64,000 nucleotides of DNA, from NCBI GenBank assembly GCA_964560875.1, contig CAZLMW010000035.1, forward strand, positions 5,637-69,636, in the 5' to 3' direction. This stretch comes from CAZLMW01 sp964560875 (lineage in GTDB: Bacteria; Myxococcota_A; UBA9042). Position 1 is the stretch's first letter, and each line of letters opens with the position of its first letter. The translations under genes were made by a program, and so were the position numbers. Below are positions 1 through 8,713 of this stretch, piece by piece. The notes beneath the pieces are model-generated. The model saw only the letters and a program-made list of their open reading frames with translations, was not told the origin of the DNA and made no database searches.

Positions 1-2
1 GG

Positions 3-1166
3 CTGGCATCTCGCGCCGCAGACACCCTCGGCGAGGATGAAGCCGCGGCGATCGACCCGGCGCTATACGCCCGCTCACTGGCTCTTTTTGCGGACATGAT
101 CGGCAATACCGGCCGCGCGCTGGACGGCGTCGCGCTCGCCGAACGGGCGCGTGAACTCGCCGAGAGCGCCGACGATACTGGCGCGCTCGCGCTGGCCCAC
201 TACGGCCGGGCCATCTGCCTACGCCTGAGCGACCGCATGGATGAATCGGTCGCTGCGGCGTCCAAAGCGCGTGAGCTCTGCCAGCGCGTCGGCAACCTGT
301 GGCTTGAAGCGCAGGCGCTCAACGTCCTGGGCGGTGTGTTCTACGACAAGGGCGAGCGCGAGCAATCGGCCGGCTGCTTCCATGCGAGTCTCGCCGCCGC
401 GCGCCAGGTCGGCCACCACCTGCAGGTCTCCCGCACGACCGGCAATCTGGGTTGCATCTACGCCGATCGCGGCGACATGGAGCGGGCCGCCCCCTACTTC
501 CACGAGTCGCTGCGCGATGCGCGGTCTCGCCATAACCGACGCGGCGAGGGGGTGATTCACAGCTATCTCGGCATCGTCGCCCAGGAGCGCGGCGACTTCG
601 GGCTCGCTGCCATGCACTACAACCGTGGCCTGCGTTTGTTGGCGGGCGTGGGCGATCGCCATCGTCGCTCGTATGTGGACGGCCTGCGGGCTCAGCTGCT
701 CGCCGAGCAGAGCCGCCTGGACCAAGCCGAAGAGGTGCTGCGCGCCATTATGGACGAGTTCGTCGGGCGTGGTGATTGGCGGCTACGGTCGATGTACTTG
801 GCGACGGTCGCGTTCATCCGGGCGGTGCGGGGCGACCAGGACACAGCCAAACGGTTGATCGGCATGAGTGAGAAGCTCGCGGGCCAGCAATCTGACCCAA
901 GCCCTCGCGGGGTGTTGAAGGTCTTCGCCGCCGGCGTCGTCTTGCTCGATTCCGCGAGTTCTGCCGCGATCCGGACCGGCGCACGCCGCGATCTCCAGGG
1001 GGTTCAAGTACGCGGCCCGGCATCACCAGCGCACCCCGATGGCGTCCCGCCGCTTACATGGTTATCGTCGGAAGTTCGGACAGCGCTGCGTATCTTGTCC
1101 GCCAATGGTGTCTCGGCGGATACGCCGCGCCGCCAGGGAAATGCCGCGCAGGGAGCGCCGTCTTGA
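3..1166 (+). CDS. TPR-repeat protein, 5' end outside the window
   Basis: The reading frame is open from the first bases of the window, so the true start lies upstream and this is a C-terminal part of at least 387 residues. The visible protein is a run of degenerate tetratricopeptide helices, with signatures such as WLEAQALNVLGGVFYDKGE, VSRTTGNLGCIYADRGD and VIHSYLGIVAQERGD about 40 residues apart. It resembles the TPR tails of the large kinase/ATPase regulators in this genome, such as the kinase at 4744-8691. It may therefore be the end of a similar signalling protein, but no catalytic domain is in view. The last 60 residues lose the TPR pattern and are Arg/Gly/Pro-rich. Its TGA overlaps the TTG start of nadB by four bases (TTGA), which suggests translational coupling. 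Fold is clear; role is unknown. Confidence 0.75.
   Translation: MASRAADTLGEDEAAAIDPALYARSLALFADMIGNTGRALDGVALAERARELAESADDTGALALAHYGRAICLRLSDRMDESVAAASKARELCQRVGNLWLEAQALNVLGGVFYDKGEREQSAGCFHASLAAARQVGHHLQVSRTTGNLGCIYADRGDMERAAPYFHESLRDARSRHNRRGEGVIHSYLGIVAQERGDFGLAAMHYNRGLRLLAGVGDRHRRSYVDGLRAQLLAEQSRLDQAEEVLRAIMDEFVGRGDWRLRSMYLATVAFIRAVRGDQDTAKRLIGMSEKLAGQQSDPSPRGVLKVFAAGVVLLDSASSAAIRTGARRDLQGVQVRGPASPAHPDGVPPLTWLSSEVRTALRILSANGVSADTPRRQGNAAQGAPS
1151..1155 (+). promoter_or_regulatory. Shine-Dalgarno supporting a TTG start for nadB
   Basis: GGGAG lies seven bases before TTG at 1163. The upstream in-frame ATG at 1058 would add 35 residues that match nothing in the family and would overlap the preceding gene by over 100 bases. 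The TTG gives SQSNRYDVVVLGSG, the normal N-terminus of the flavoprotein. Confidence 0.65.
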
Positions 1167-2794
1167 GCCAAAGCAACCGCTATGACGTCGTCGTGCTCGG
1201 CAGCGGCGTTGCTGGTTTGACGTACGCGCTCGACATCGCCGCCGACGTCCGTGTGTGTCTGCTCACCAAGCGGGCGCTGGGCGACACCAACACCTCCAAG
1301 GCGCAGGGCGGCATCTCCGCGGTGCTCAGCGGGACCGATTCGTTCGACGCCCACGTCGGCGACACGCTCAAGGCAGGCGCCGGCCTCTGTCGCGAGGACG
1401 TCGTCCGCATCATCGTCGAGTCCGGCCCCGGCGCCATCGACGCTCTGCTCGCCCGCGGCGTCGTATTGGACAGGGGAGAATCCGGCGACCTGTTGCTGAC
1501 GAGGGAAGGCGGACACAGCGAGCGGCGCGTAGCCCATGCCCTGGATGCGACCGGACTCGCCATTCAACAGGCGCTCGCGGCGCGCGTTTACGAGCACCCC
1601 AACATCGACGTCCACGAAAACCACCACGCGGTCGACCTGATCACCCGCGCCAAGACAGCGCGCGGCCGCGGCGAAGGCCTCCCCGGGGGCAAAGACGACC
1701 GCGTCCAGGGTGTCTACGCGCTGGACATTCACGCCGGAGAGGTGCGCGCGTTCACAGCGCCGATCGTATGTCTGGCCACCGGTGGCGCAGGCCGCGCCTA
1801 CCTCTACACGTCCAACCCCGATGTCGCGACGGGCGACGGCGTGGCAATGGCGTACCGCCGAGGCGCACGGGTCGCGAACATGGAGTTTTTCCAGTTCCAC
1901 CCCACCTGCCTGTACCACCCCAAACAGAAGAACTTCCTGGTCTCCGAGGCCCTGCGCGGCGAAGGCGGCATCCTGCGAAACGCGGGCGGTGAACGGTTCA
2001 TGAGCCGCTACGACGACCGCGGCGAGCTCGCCCCACGCGACATCGTGGCCCGCGCGATCGATAACGAACTCAAGACCCGCGGCGACGAGTCGGTCTTCCT
2101 CGACATGACGCACCTCGATGCCGCCTTCCTCGAAGAACGCTTCCCGACCATCCACGCGACCTGCCTGTCGGTCGACATCGACATGCGGACAACCCCGATT
2201 CCGGTTGTCCCAGCGGCGCATTACATGTGCGGCGGCGTGCTGACCGACACGCATGGACGCACCAATATCCACGGCCTGCTCGCGATCGGTGAGGTCGCGT
2301 GTACCGGGCTGCACGGCGCCAACCGCCTGGCTTCCAACTCGCTACTCGAAGGCGCGGTCGTCGGTTCGCGCGCGGCGCGTCTGACGCGGGCAATGGTCGA
2401 AGCCGGCTTGCCCCCCATCGAAGTCAAGGCCGCTGCGTGGGACGCGGGCGACGCGATCACCGCTGACGAGATCGTACTCCTGAACCATAGTTGGGACGAA
2501 ATCAGGCGGCTGATGTGGAACTACGTCGGCATCGTCCGGAGCAACCGTCGCCTTCGCCGCGCGCGCCGCCGGCTCGAATCGCTGTACTCCGAGGTGCGCG
2601 AAGACTACTGGCGATTCTTGCTGACCCCCGGCCTTATCGAGCTACGCAACCTGTGCACGGTAGCCAGGTTGATCGTCGATTCGGCGCTCTACCGTCAGGA
2701 ATCACGCGGTTTGCATTTCAGCTTGGATTATCCCGAACGCGACGATGACAATTGGCGACACGACACCGTCATGCGCCGCTCTCGGTTTGACTGA
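1163..2794 (+). CDS. nadB: L-aspartate oxidase NadB
   Basis: Cytoplasmic FAD enzyme that oxidises L-aspartate to iminoaspartate, the first step of de novo NAD synthesis. The protein is 543 residues, normal for NadB. The dinucleotide-binding loop VVLGSGVAGL is at the N-terminus and is followed by SKAQGGISAV. The family signatures GELAPRDIVARAID (substrate/active-site Arg) and HYMCGGVLTD are present, with a helical C-terminal domain that ends in the region containing YPERDDDNW. These fit NadB better than succinate dehydrogenase or fumarate reductase flavoproteins; there is no iron-sulfur or membrane subunit beside it. nadA and nadC are not in the window. The start is a TTG with a good Shine-Dalgarno that overlaps the upstream stop. 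The next gene starts immediately after its stop, so the two are probably cotranscribed. Confidence 0.92.
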   Translation: MSQSNRYDVVVLGSGVAGLTYALDIAADVRVCLLTKRALGDTNTSKAQGGISAVLSGTDSFDAHVGDTLKAGAGLCREDVVRIIVESGPGAIDALLARGVVLDRGESGDLLLTREGGHSERRVAHALDATGLAIQQALAARVYEHPNIDVHENHHAVDLITRAKTARGRGEGLPGGKDDRVQGVYALDIHAGEVRAFTAPIVCLATGGAGRAYLYTSNPDVATGDGVAMAYRRGARVANMEFFQFHPTCLYHPKQKNFLVSEALRGEGGILRNAGGERFMSRYDDRGELAPRDIVARAIDNELKTRGDESVFLDMTHLDAAFLEERFPTIHATCLSVDIDMRTTPIPVVPAAHYMCGGVLTDTHGRTNIHGLLAIGEVACTGLHGANRLASNSLLEGAVVGSRAARLTRAMVEAGLPPIEVKAAAWDAGDAITADEIVLLNHSWDEIRRLMWNYVGIVRSNRRLRRARRRLESLYSEVREDYWRFLLTPGLIELRNLCTVARLIVDSALYRQESRGLHFSLDYPERDDDNWRHDTVMRRSRFD

Positions 2795-3322
2795 ATGACG
2801 CGACGCCCCACCCCTGCTGAAGCCGCCGATGCGACCCGCCGCTGGGTCGTCGATGTCGTCGTAAAACTCGGCCTTTGCCCATTCGCCGCGGCGGTCGTCA
2901 AGCCGGGTCGCGTGCGCTACGCGGTGTGCGAGGGGAACAGCGGCGGCGATGCGCTCAAGCTGGCGCTGGAAGAGGCGTCGCTGCTGCTGACCACGCCGCC
3001 CCAGGAAGTATCGACCACCCTCGTCATCTTCCCGTACGCGCTGAGCAACTTTCACGCATTCCTCGACACGGTGGCTGAATTCGAGGGCGCGCTGAGCGCG
3101 GTCGGCGCCGACGGCATCATCCAGGTGCCAAGCTTCCACCCCGACTTCGTGTTCCAGGGGGCCGACCCCGATGACCCCGGCAACGGCACGAACCGAGCGC
3201 CCTATCCGACACTGCAGCTTTTGCGCGAAGAAGAGGTGACCGAAGCGGTCGACAAGCATCCCGATCCGGAAGGCATCCCAAAGCGCAACATCGCGCTGCT
3301 CCGCAAGCTGGCCGGGGTCTGA
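2795..3322 (+). CDS. DUF1415 family protein
   Basis: A 175-residue cytoplasmic protein whose ATG follows the nadB stop with no gap. It matches the DUF1415 family in length and in its conserved segments: TRRWVVDVVVKLGLCPFA near the N-terminus, VIFPYALSNFHAFLD in the middle, VPSFHPDFVFQG, and a C-terminal NRAPYPTLQLLREEEV. The family has no established biochemical function. The conserved Cys in GLCPF and the His/Asp in FHPDF look like possible functional residues, but that is inference. Tight linkage to nadB suggests coexpression with NAD synthesis and does not prove a shared role. Confidence 0.85.
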   Translation: MTRRPTPAEAADATRRWVVDVVVKLGLCPFAAAVVKPGRVRYAVCEGNSGGDALKLALEEASLLLTTPPQEVSTTLVIFPYALSNFHAFLDTVAEFEGALSAVGADGIIQVPSFHPDFVFQGADPDDPGNGTNRAPYPTLQLLREEEVTEAVDKHPDPEGIPKRNIALLRKLAGV

Positions 3323-3330
3323 TCGACGGG

Positions 3331-4674
3331 CTACGACCGAATCTTGGCGAGCGCGTCCTCGTCGATACCGTGTTTGCGGATCCAGCGGTACACCTGCTTG
3401 CGGTCGCGGCCGAATTGGCGGGCCACTGCGCCGACGTTGCCGCTGTGTTCGCGCAATGCCGCCAGCAGCTCGTCGCGCGAAGGGGGCGATCGTGTGGTTT
3501 GTGCGGCAGCGACGGGTGACGGCGCGCCGGCGGCGACCGCTTTGAGGTGAGCCGAGATCCGCGCCGGCAAATCGGCGAACCGAACGGAGTCCGTTGGTAG
3601 AGCGCGGAGCACGCGGGCGAGTCCGCGAAGGTTGTCCGGCCACGGGTAGACGAGCAATGCTTCGGCCGCGTCGGCGTCGATTGTCGCTCGCCACGAACGT
3701 TGATGCGGCACCACGGCGTCGGCCAGATCGAGGATGTCCGCCCGCCGACGCCGCAATGGTTCGAATTCGATCTCGACCGATCGCAGTCGCGCCGCCAGGT
3801 CCTGCCGAAACGCACCCGCGGCGATGCGTTCATCGATCTCGCGGTTGGTCGCCGCGACAAATCGTACGTCGATCGCGCGATCGCGCGTGCCGCCAACCGG
3901 CCGGATCGCGCCGTCCTCGAGCGCCCGCAAGAGCTTCGGCTGCAAGGCCAGGGGGAGGTCGCCGATTTCGTCGAGAAGGAGCGTGCCGCCATCAGCCTCG
4001 GAAATGCGCCCCTTGCGGGCCGTCTGCGCTCCTGAGAACGCACCGGCGACGTGTCCGAAAAACTCGCTCTCGAACAGAGGACCGGGGACCGCTGCGGTGT
4101 TCAGGGCGACGAGTCGGCCGGTGCGTCCGGACAGGCGATGCAGCGCCTTGGCGGCGAAGTCCTTTCCTACCCCCGTTTCACCGCGAACAAGCACGGGTTC
4201 CAATGTCGGGGCGCACTTGCGGAGCTGATCGCGCGTTCGATTCGACCAGGCGCTGCGTCCCGGCAATTCGGTGATGTCTTCCGGTCCAAATCGTGCCGAT
4301 CGGTTTGCGCGTTCAACGACGAAAACCGTCTCTCCGGCGCGCACCACGCTGCCGTCGACAAGCTGCGCGCGCGAAACCCGGACACCGTCGATCCAGGTCC
4401 CATTGCGGCTATCGAGATCGCGGACCTCGACGCCCCCTTCGGTCAGCAGGAACGCGACGTGATTGCGCGACATCCCGCCGTCTGCCAGCGCCCATGCCCC
4501 AGCCACGGTCGCCGTCGCGCGTCCGATTACGGTTCTTTCGTTGCTTAGTTCGAGCGCGCTGCCGGCAGCGTTCACGTCCGGCGAAAACGCGACGTGCAAC
4601 GCCCAAACAGGCCCGTCAGCTCCCTCGCCGGAGCCGCCCAATCGCTTGACGGTGCGTGTGATCGTCGAAGGCAT
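3331..4674 (-). CDS. FHA-domain sigma-54-dependent transcriptional activator
   Basis: A 447-residue enhancer-binding protein. An N-terminal FHA domain (about residues 45-120, with GRA, MSRNH and RNGTWIDG) should bind phosphothreonine. The central AAA+ domain has Walker A GETGVGKD (165-172), the sigma-54 contact loop as GAFSGA (211-216) and Walker B LLLDEIG (232-238). A Fis-type helix-turn-helix ends the protein (about 405-435). The loop Thr of canonical GAFTGA is Ser here, a conservative change. FHA-type activators of this kind are usually switched on by Ser/Thr kinases, and a large kinase gene starts 69 bases away on the other strand. A kinase-activator pair is therefore a reasonable inference. 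The DNA target is unknown; the inverted repeat at 4696-4715 is a candidate. Confidence 0.92.
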   Translation of the reverse strand: MPSTITRTVKRLGGSGEGADGPVWALHVAFSPDVNAAGSALELSNERTVIGRATATVAGAWALADGGMSRNHVAFLLTEGGVEVRDLDSRNGTWIDGVRVSRAQLVDGSVVRAGETVFVVERANRSARFGPEDITELPGRSAWSNRTRDQLRKCAPTLEPVLVRGETGVGKDFAAKALHRLSGRTGRLVALNTAAVPGPLFESEFFGHVAGAFSGAQTARKGRISEADGGTLLLDEIGDLPLALQPKLLRALEDGAIRPVGGTRDRAIDVRFVAATNREIDERIAAGAFRQDLAARLRSVEIEFEPLRRRRADILDLADAVVPHQRSWRATIDADAAEALLVYPWPDNLRGLARVLRALPTDSVRFADLPARISAHLKAVAAGAPSPVAAAQTTRSPPSRDELLAALREHSGNVGAVARQFGRDRKQVYRWIRKHGIDEDALAKIRS

Positions 4675-4695
4675 GTGGGGGTTTTACCCATGGGT

Positions 4696-4715
4696 GCGCT
4701 TTTCGGATAAAGCGC
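4696..4715. promoter_or_regulatory. Inverted repeat between divergent activator and kinase genes
   Basis: GCGCTTT and AAAGCGC form a perfect 7+7 inverted repeat with a 6-base centre, in the 69-base gap shared by the sigma-54 activator (minus) and the kinase (plus). It could be an operator for either gene, or a small hairpin in the kinase leader. Confidence 0.4.
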
Positions 4716-4743
4716 CCGCGGCTACTCTCGGTGCAGAGGGTAC

Positions 4744-7700
4744 ATGACGCAGCAAGAAACTCACGGCCTGCGGCGTGGCGACGAACTGGCGTCTCGCTAC
4801 GTCATCGAGCGCCCGCTCGGCGACGGGGGCATGGGCCAGGTCTACGTCGCACGCGACAAGCGTTTCGAACGCGCGGTCGCCGTCAAGCTGTTGCATCCAC
4901 ACGTCGCGGCGACCGAGGACGGACTCGCCCGTTTCGAGCGCGAAGCGCGCACGCTTTCCCTCATTGTTCATCCCAATGTGGTGACCGTGCACGACTACGG
5001 CAGCCACGGCGACGTGACGTTCCTGGTGATGGAGCTCGTCGACGGCACGTCGCTCGATGAATTCCTGGACGAGCGCGGCAAGGTTCCACTGCACGAGACA
5101 GCGTCGATCATCACCCAGGTCGCCAACGGCCTCGCCGAGATCCATCACGGCGGCATCGTTCACCGCGACATCAAGCCGCAGAATATCGTGCTGCGGGAGC
5201 TCGCGGGCGGCACGCTGTTGGCCAAGGTCGTCGACTTCGGGCTCGCACGGGACCAGGGCGCGTCGGCCATGACCGGGGCCGGCGAGCTGTTGGGCACACC
5301 CTATTATATGGCGCCCGAACAGATTCAGTCCGAACACGTCGACGGGCGCGCGGACTTCTACGCGCTCGGCGTTGTCCTGTTCGAGATGCTGACCGGCAAG
5401 CGACCGTTTGAACGCGAGACTCTGCAGAGCACGCTCATCGCCCACCTGGTCGACGAGCCGCCGAGCCTTGCCGAAGCCGGCGCCGCCGCGTTGACCCCGA
5501 GCGTCGAGCAGTTCGTCGCCAAGGCGCTCGCCAAGAACCCCAAAGATCGCTTCGTCGACGGGCCCGATTTCATCGATGGCCTGCGCAAATCATGCGGCGT
5601 GAATCGACCGGACGCCGACACCGGTCGCCAGTGCGCAACGTGTTCAGCCGGACTGGCGCACGACGCGGCGTTCTGCGGACGTTGCGGCGCCGCAGCAGCC
5701 CTGTCGTGGTGTGGGACATGCGGCGCGCCACGCGAGGGCGACCGGCTTTATTGCGGCAGATGCCTATCGAGCATGGTGTCGCCGTCGCCCCACGTGATGA
5801 GTATGACGGGCACGCCCGACGGAACGCACGTGCCGACCCGCAGCCAGCAGGTTGTAGCGCTCGCCGGGCGCTTCGGTGGCGAGTCCGATCCGATGGCGAC
5901 ACAGCTCCTCGCTGCGCGCTGGCACGCGATTGTCGAGCGTGAAGGCGGTCGGGTCCTGAGCCTGGTCGGGGACTCCCTGCTCGCGGCGTTCGGAATCGGC
6001 GGCATGCGCCCCGGTGAGGTCGAATCGGCCATCGACGCTGGACTCGCGATGTTCTCCGCCGCCCATGCGCTGGCGGCCGGCGCGGACATCAGCGCTACTG
6101 TCGGTGTCGAAGTCGGCTGTATCGAGACCGTCGGCGCCGGTACAGCCTGGGGAACCACCTTCGCACTCGGCCCCGCTTTTGACGCCGCGATGAACGGTGC
6201 CCTGTCGGTGGAGCGCGGGGTGGTTGTCGGCGCCGAGGCCTATGACGCCGTCCGCTCGGCGTTCCAGACCGACCAGATCGGCGACGGCCGGCGCGTCGTG
6301 AGCGCGCGCAAAGCGGTTTCGTATCGGGATTTCGTCGCGCGGGGAGAACGTTCGCCACACGTCGGGCGGGAGGTCGAGGTCGGCCAACTCAAACGGCTCG
6401 CGCGGCGTGTAATCGGCAACAACCGGCTCGCCGTCGCCATCGTCGGCGGCCCGCCTGGGTCGGGCAAGAGTCGTCTTCTCGGCGAGTTCCTGGCGCTCAT
6501 CGAAGACGGAGACCGCCGTTGGCATGCCGATGTCGCCCGCTGCCGTCCGAGCCTCACAGCGGCGCCGTACGAACCGTTCATCGACATGTTGCACGCCCGG
6601 CTCAACACCGCGGGACGGGGCGACATCGCGCAGACCATGGAGGCCCTGACCGCGCTGCCAGGTCTGGGCGAAGACGACCGGACGATGACGCTGCCGATGC
6701 CGCAGCTCAAACAAGTCGCTTTTCTGCTCGCGTCCGGCGCCCCTCATGAACACGCGATCGGCCTGGAGGAGCTCGACAGCCACCGCCGCATGGCATTTGA
6801 CGGCTACGTGGCCTACGTCGCCGGCGCGGCTGCGACAGCGCCCGTCTTGGTCGCGATCGAGGACGTCGGCCACGCGTCCACGGCCACGATGGACATGCTG
6901 GTCCACCTGCTCCGCGAGGCCACCAATACCCCGGTGTTCGTCCTTGTGACGATCGACTCCACGCGCTCGCAGGAGGCACGGGACATCATCACGGACGCCG
7001 TCGGCGGCGCGGTCCTCGACATCGACCTGCAACCGCTCGACGCGCACGAGTGCGCCGATCTGCTGCAGTGGCGGTTGCAGGCCGAGGCTCCCGCGGCGGA
7101 AGTAGCGCGCGCCGTCGCTACGGTGAGCGGCGGCTTGCCAGCGCTCGTGTTCGAGGCGGCCGAAGCGTTGCTCGAAGCCCCGGAATTGATCGACGTCCAC
7201 GGTTCATTCATCTGCAGCGACCCGGCGATCGCGCTCGAGGTCCTCGAACGCAGCGAGGCCGAGCTGGCGAGCCGCTCCCTGCAACGCACGACACCGTCCG
7301 CGCGTGAGCTTGCGCTGGCGATCGCGGTCGCCGGAAGCCCCGCCCCCCGCGACATGATCGCCGCCATGCTGGGCCGCGATACGTTCGCGCAAGACCTGGA
7401 CGAGCTGCGACGGGCCGGCCTCGCCGATGAACGACGCGGTCGCTCCGTCTGGTCTGAGACCGAACTGGTACTGCGGTCCAATCGCACCGCCAACACGCTT
7501 CGCAAAAACAGCGACGATGCGCAGCTCAAAGAACTCCACGGGGCCGCCGCTCGCTGGCTCCGCCACCACTTCCACGACGCGCCGGGGGTCAGCGCCCGCA
7601 TCGCGAGCCATCAGCTCGGCTCGGGGGACTTCCACAACGCCGCCGCGTCCCTGCTTGCCGCCGCCAACGACGCGCATCGTCGGTACGCGCCGGGCGACGC

Positions 7701-8691
7701 TTTCCAGTTCTACGAAAGCGCCGTCGAGGCCGAACGCCGCGCTTCGGTGGTTGTACGGACGGTCCGATCTCGGCGCAACCTGGCCGAGGCGCTCGTCGGC
7801 AAGGCTGAGATGGGTGTGCTGATCGGCCAAACCGAGGCCGCGATCGGCGCCATCAACGAGGCTCTTGCCCTGCTCGTCCAGACAGGCTCGGGTGGCGAAG
7901 TCCTGGTTCGTGCGAAGCTGACGCTGGGTCACGCGCTTGTGCTCAACGGCCGCAACGAGGAGGCGACCGAAGCGTTCGACGACGCGCGTTCACGAGCGCT
8001 GTCCAAGCCGGGCCTGCAACGCGAGGCCGCGGAGGCCGCCGGACGCTGCGCCATGTTGCTCTTTCAACGCGGCAAGGACGATGACGCAGCCGCCATCGCC
8101 AACGAAGCCCTCGAGCGTTGGCGCGACGATGACGGACCGCGAATCGCAGCTGCCAAGGGACGTCTCGAAGCCGTGCTCGGCCACATCGCCTGGCGCGCGG
8201 GAGACGGAGCAGCCGCCGATGCCCGGTATCACGCAGCCCTCGACCTGTTCACCGCCGCGAACCATCCACTCGGCGCCGCCATGACGGTGTTGTCACGCGG
8301 CAACGTGGCCTTCCTGAACAACGACCTCAAGCGCGCGGAGGCCCTCTACGCCGACGCAGGCGACCGGTCGCGGACGATCAGCTACATCAACGGCTCGGTG
8401 ACGGCAGACACCAACCTGGGGCACGTCCTGATGGACAGCAAACGAGTCGAAGAAGCGATCCCGGTGCTGACTCGAGCGGCCAACGATGCGCGTCGAACCG
8501 GCGTCGTGAACACGCTCCCAGAAACGCTGCGCTTGTTGGCCGAGTGTCGCTTACGGCTCGGTCAGAAGGACGCCGCGTTGGATACAGCCCGCCAGGCAAT
8601 GATTCGCGCTCAATCGATGCACAGTACGCCGGTCATCGACGCGGTCCGCGCCACGATCGAGAAGATCCGCGGCGGTGCAAAGGACAGCTGA
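4744..8691 (+). CDS. Ser/Thr kinase with zinc ribbons, degenerate cyclase, AAA ATPase and TPRs
   Basis: A 1315-residue multidomain signalling protein. Residues 18-280 are a Hanks-type kinase with a complete catalytic set: glycine loop GDGGMGQVY, Lys48, HRD 140-142, DFG 164-166 and APE 190-192. Four CxxC pairs (297/300, 311/314, 323/326, 337/340) make two zinc ribbons. Residues about 368-530 resemble a class III nucleotide cyclase. The GDSLLAAF Asp (410) is kept, but the first metal-binding Asp is missing from VVALAGRFG, so this domain is probably only a sensor. A P-loop ATPase follows (GGPPGSGKS, 568-576), then a long TPR region to the end. No membrane segment was seen, so it is probably cytoplasmic. 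A Shine-Dalgarno-like AGAGGG precedes the ATG. Phosphorylation of the divergent FHA activator is an inference from context. Confidence 0.9.
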   Translation: MTQQETHGLRRGDELASRYVIERPLGDGGMGQVYVARDKRFERAVAVKLLHPHVAATEDGLARFEREARTLSLIVHPNVVTVHDYGSHGDVTFLVMELVDGTSLDEFLDERGKVPLHETASIITQVANGLAEIHHGGIVHRDIKPQNIVLRELAGGTLLAKVVDFGLARDQGASAMTGAGELLGTPYYMAPEQIQSEHVDGRADFYALGVVLFEMLTGKRPFERETLQSTLIAHLVDEPPSLAEAGAAALTPSVEQFVAKALAKNPKDRFVDGPDFIDGLRKSCGVNRPDADTGRQCATCSAGLAHDAAFCGRCGAAAALSWCGTCGAPREGDRLYCGRCLSSMVSPSPHVMSMTGTPDGTHVPTRSQQVVALAGRFGGESDPMATQLLAARWHAIVEREGGRVLSLVGDSLLAAFGIGGMRPGEVESAIDAGLAMFSAAHALAAGADISATVGVEVGCIETVGAGTAWGTTFALGPAFDAAMNGALSVERGVVVGAEAYDAVRSAFQTDQIGDGRRVVSARKAVSYRDFVARGERSPHVGREVEVGQLKRLARRVIGNNRLAVAIVGGPPGSGKSRLLGEFLALIEDGDRRWHADVARCRPSLTAAPYEPFIDMLHARLNTAGRGDIAQTMEALTALPGLGEDDRTMTLPMPQLKQVAFLLASGAPHEHAIGLEELDSHRRMAFDGYVAYVAGAAATAPVLVAIEDVGHASTATMDMLVHLLREATNTPVFVLVTIDSTRSQEARDIITDAVGGAVLDIDLQPLDAHECADLLQWRLQAEAPAAEVARAVATVSGGLPALVFEAAEALLEAPELIDVHGSFICSDPAIALEVLERSEAELASRSLQRTTPSARELALAIAVAGSPAPRDMIAAMLGRDTFAQDLDELRRAGLADERRGRSVWSETELVLRSNRTANTLRKNSDDAQLKELHGAAARWLRHHFHDAPGVSARIASHQLGSGDFHNAAASLLAAANDAHRRYAPGDAFQFYESAVEAERRASVVVRTVRSRRNLAEALVGKAEMGVLIGQTEAAIGAINEALALLVQTGSGGEVLVRAKLTLGHALVLNGRNEEATEAFDDARSRALSKPGLQREAAEAAGRCAMLLFQRGKDDDAAAIANEALERWRDDDGPRIAAAKGRLEAVLGHIAWRAGDGAAADARYHAALDLFTAANHPLGAAMTVLSRGNVAFLNNDLKRAEALYADAGDRSRTISYINGSVTADTNLGHVLMDSKRVEEAIPVLTRAANDARRTGVVNTLPETLRLLAECRLRLGQKDAALDTARQAMIRAQSMHSTPVIDAVRATIEKIRGGAKDS

Positions 8692-8713
8692 ACCGGGAGT
8701 CTTCCGAACGCTG

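Noticed and set aside
1004..2314. 436-codon open frame antisense to nadB
   Set aside because: No motif, and nadB on the plus strand has full family conservation. High GC leaves long antisense frames open.
5848..6270. Active adenylate/guanylate cyclase domain in the kinase
   Set aside because: First metal-binding Asp is missing, so catalysis is unlikely; annotated as degenerate.
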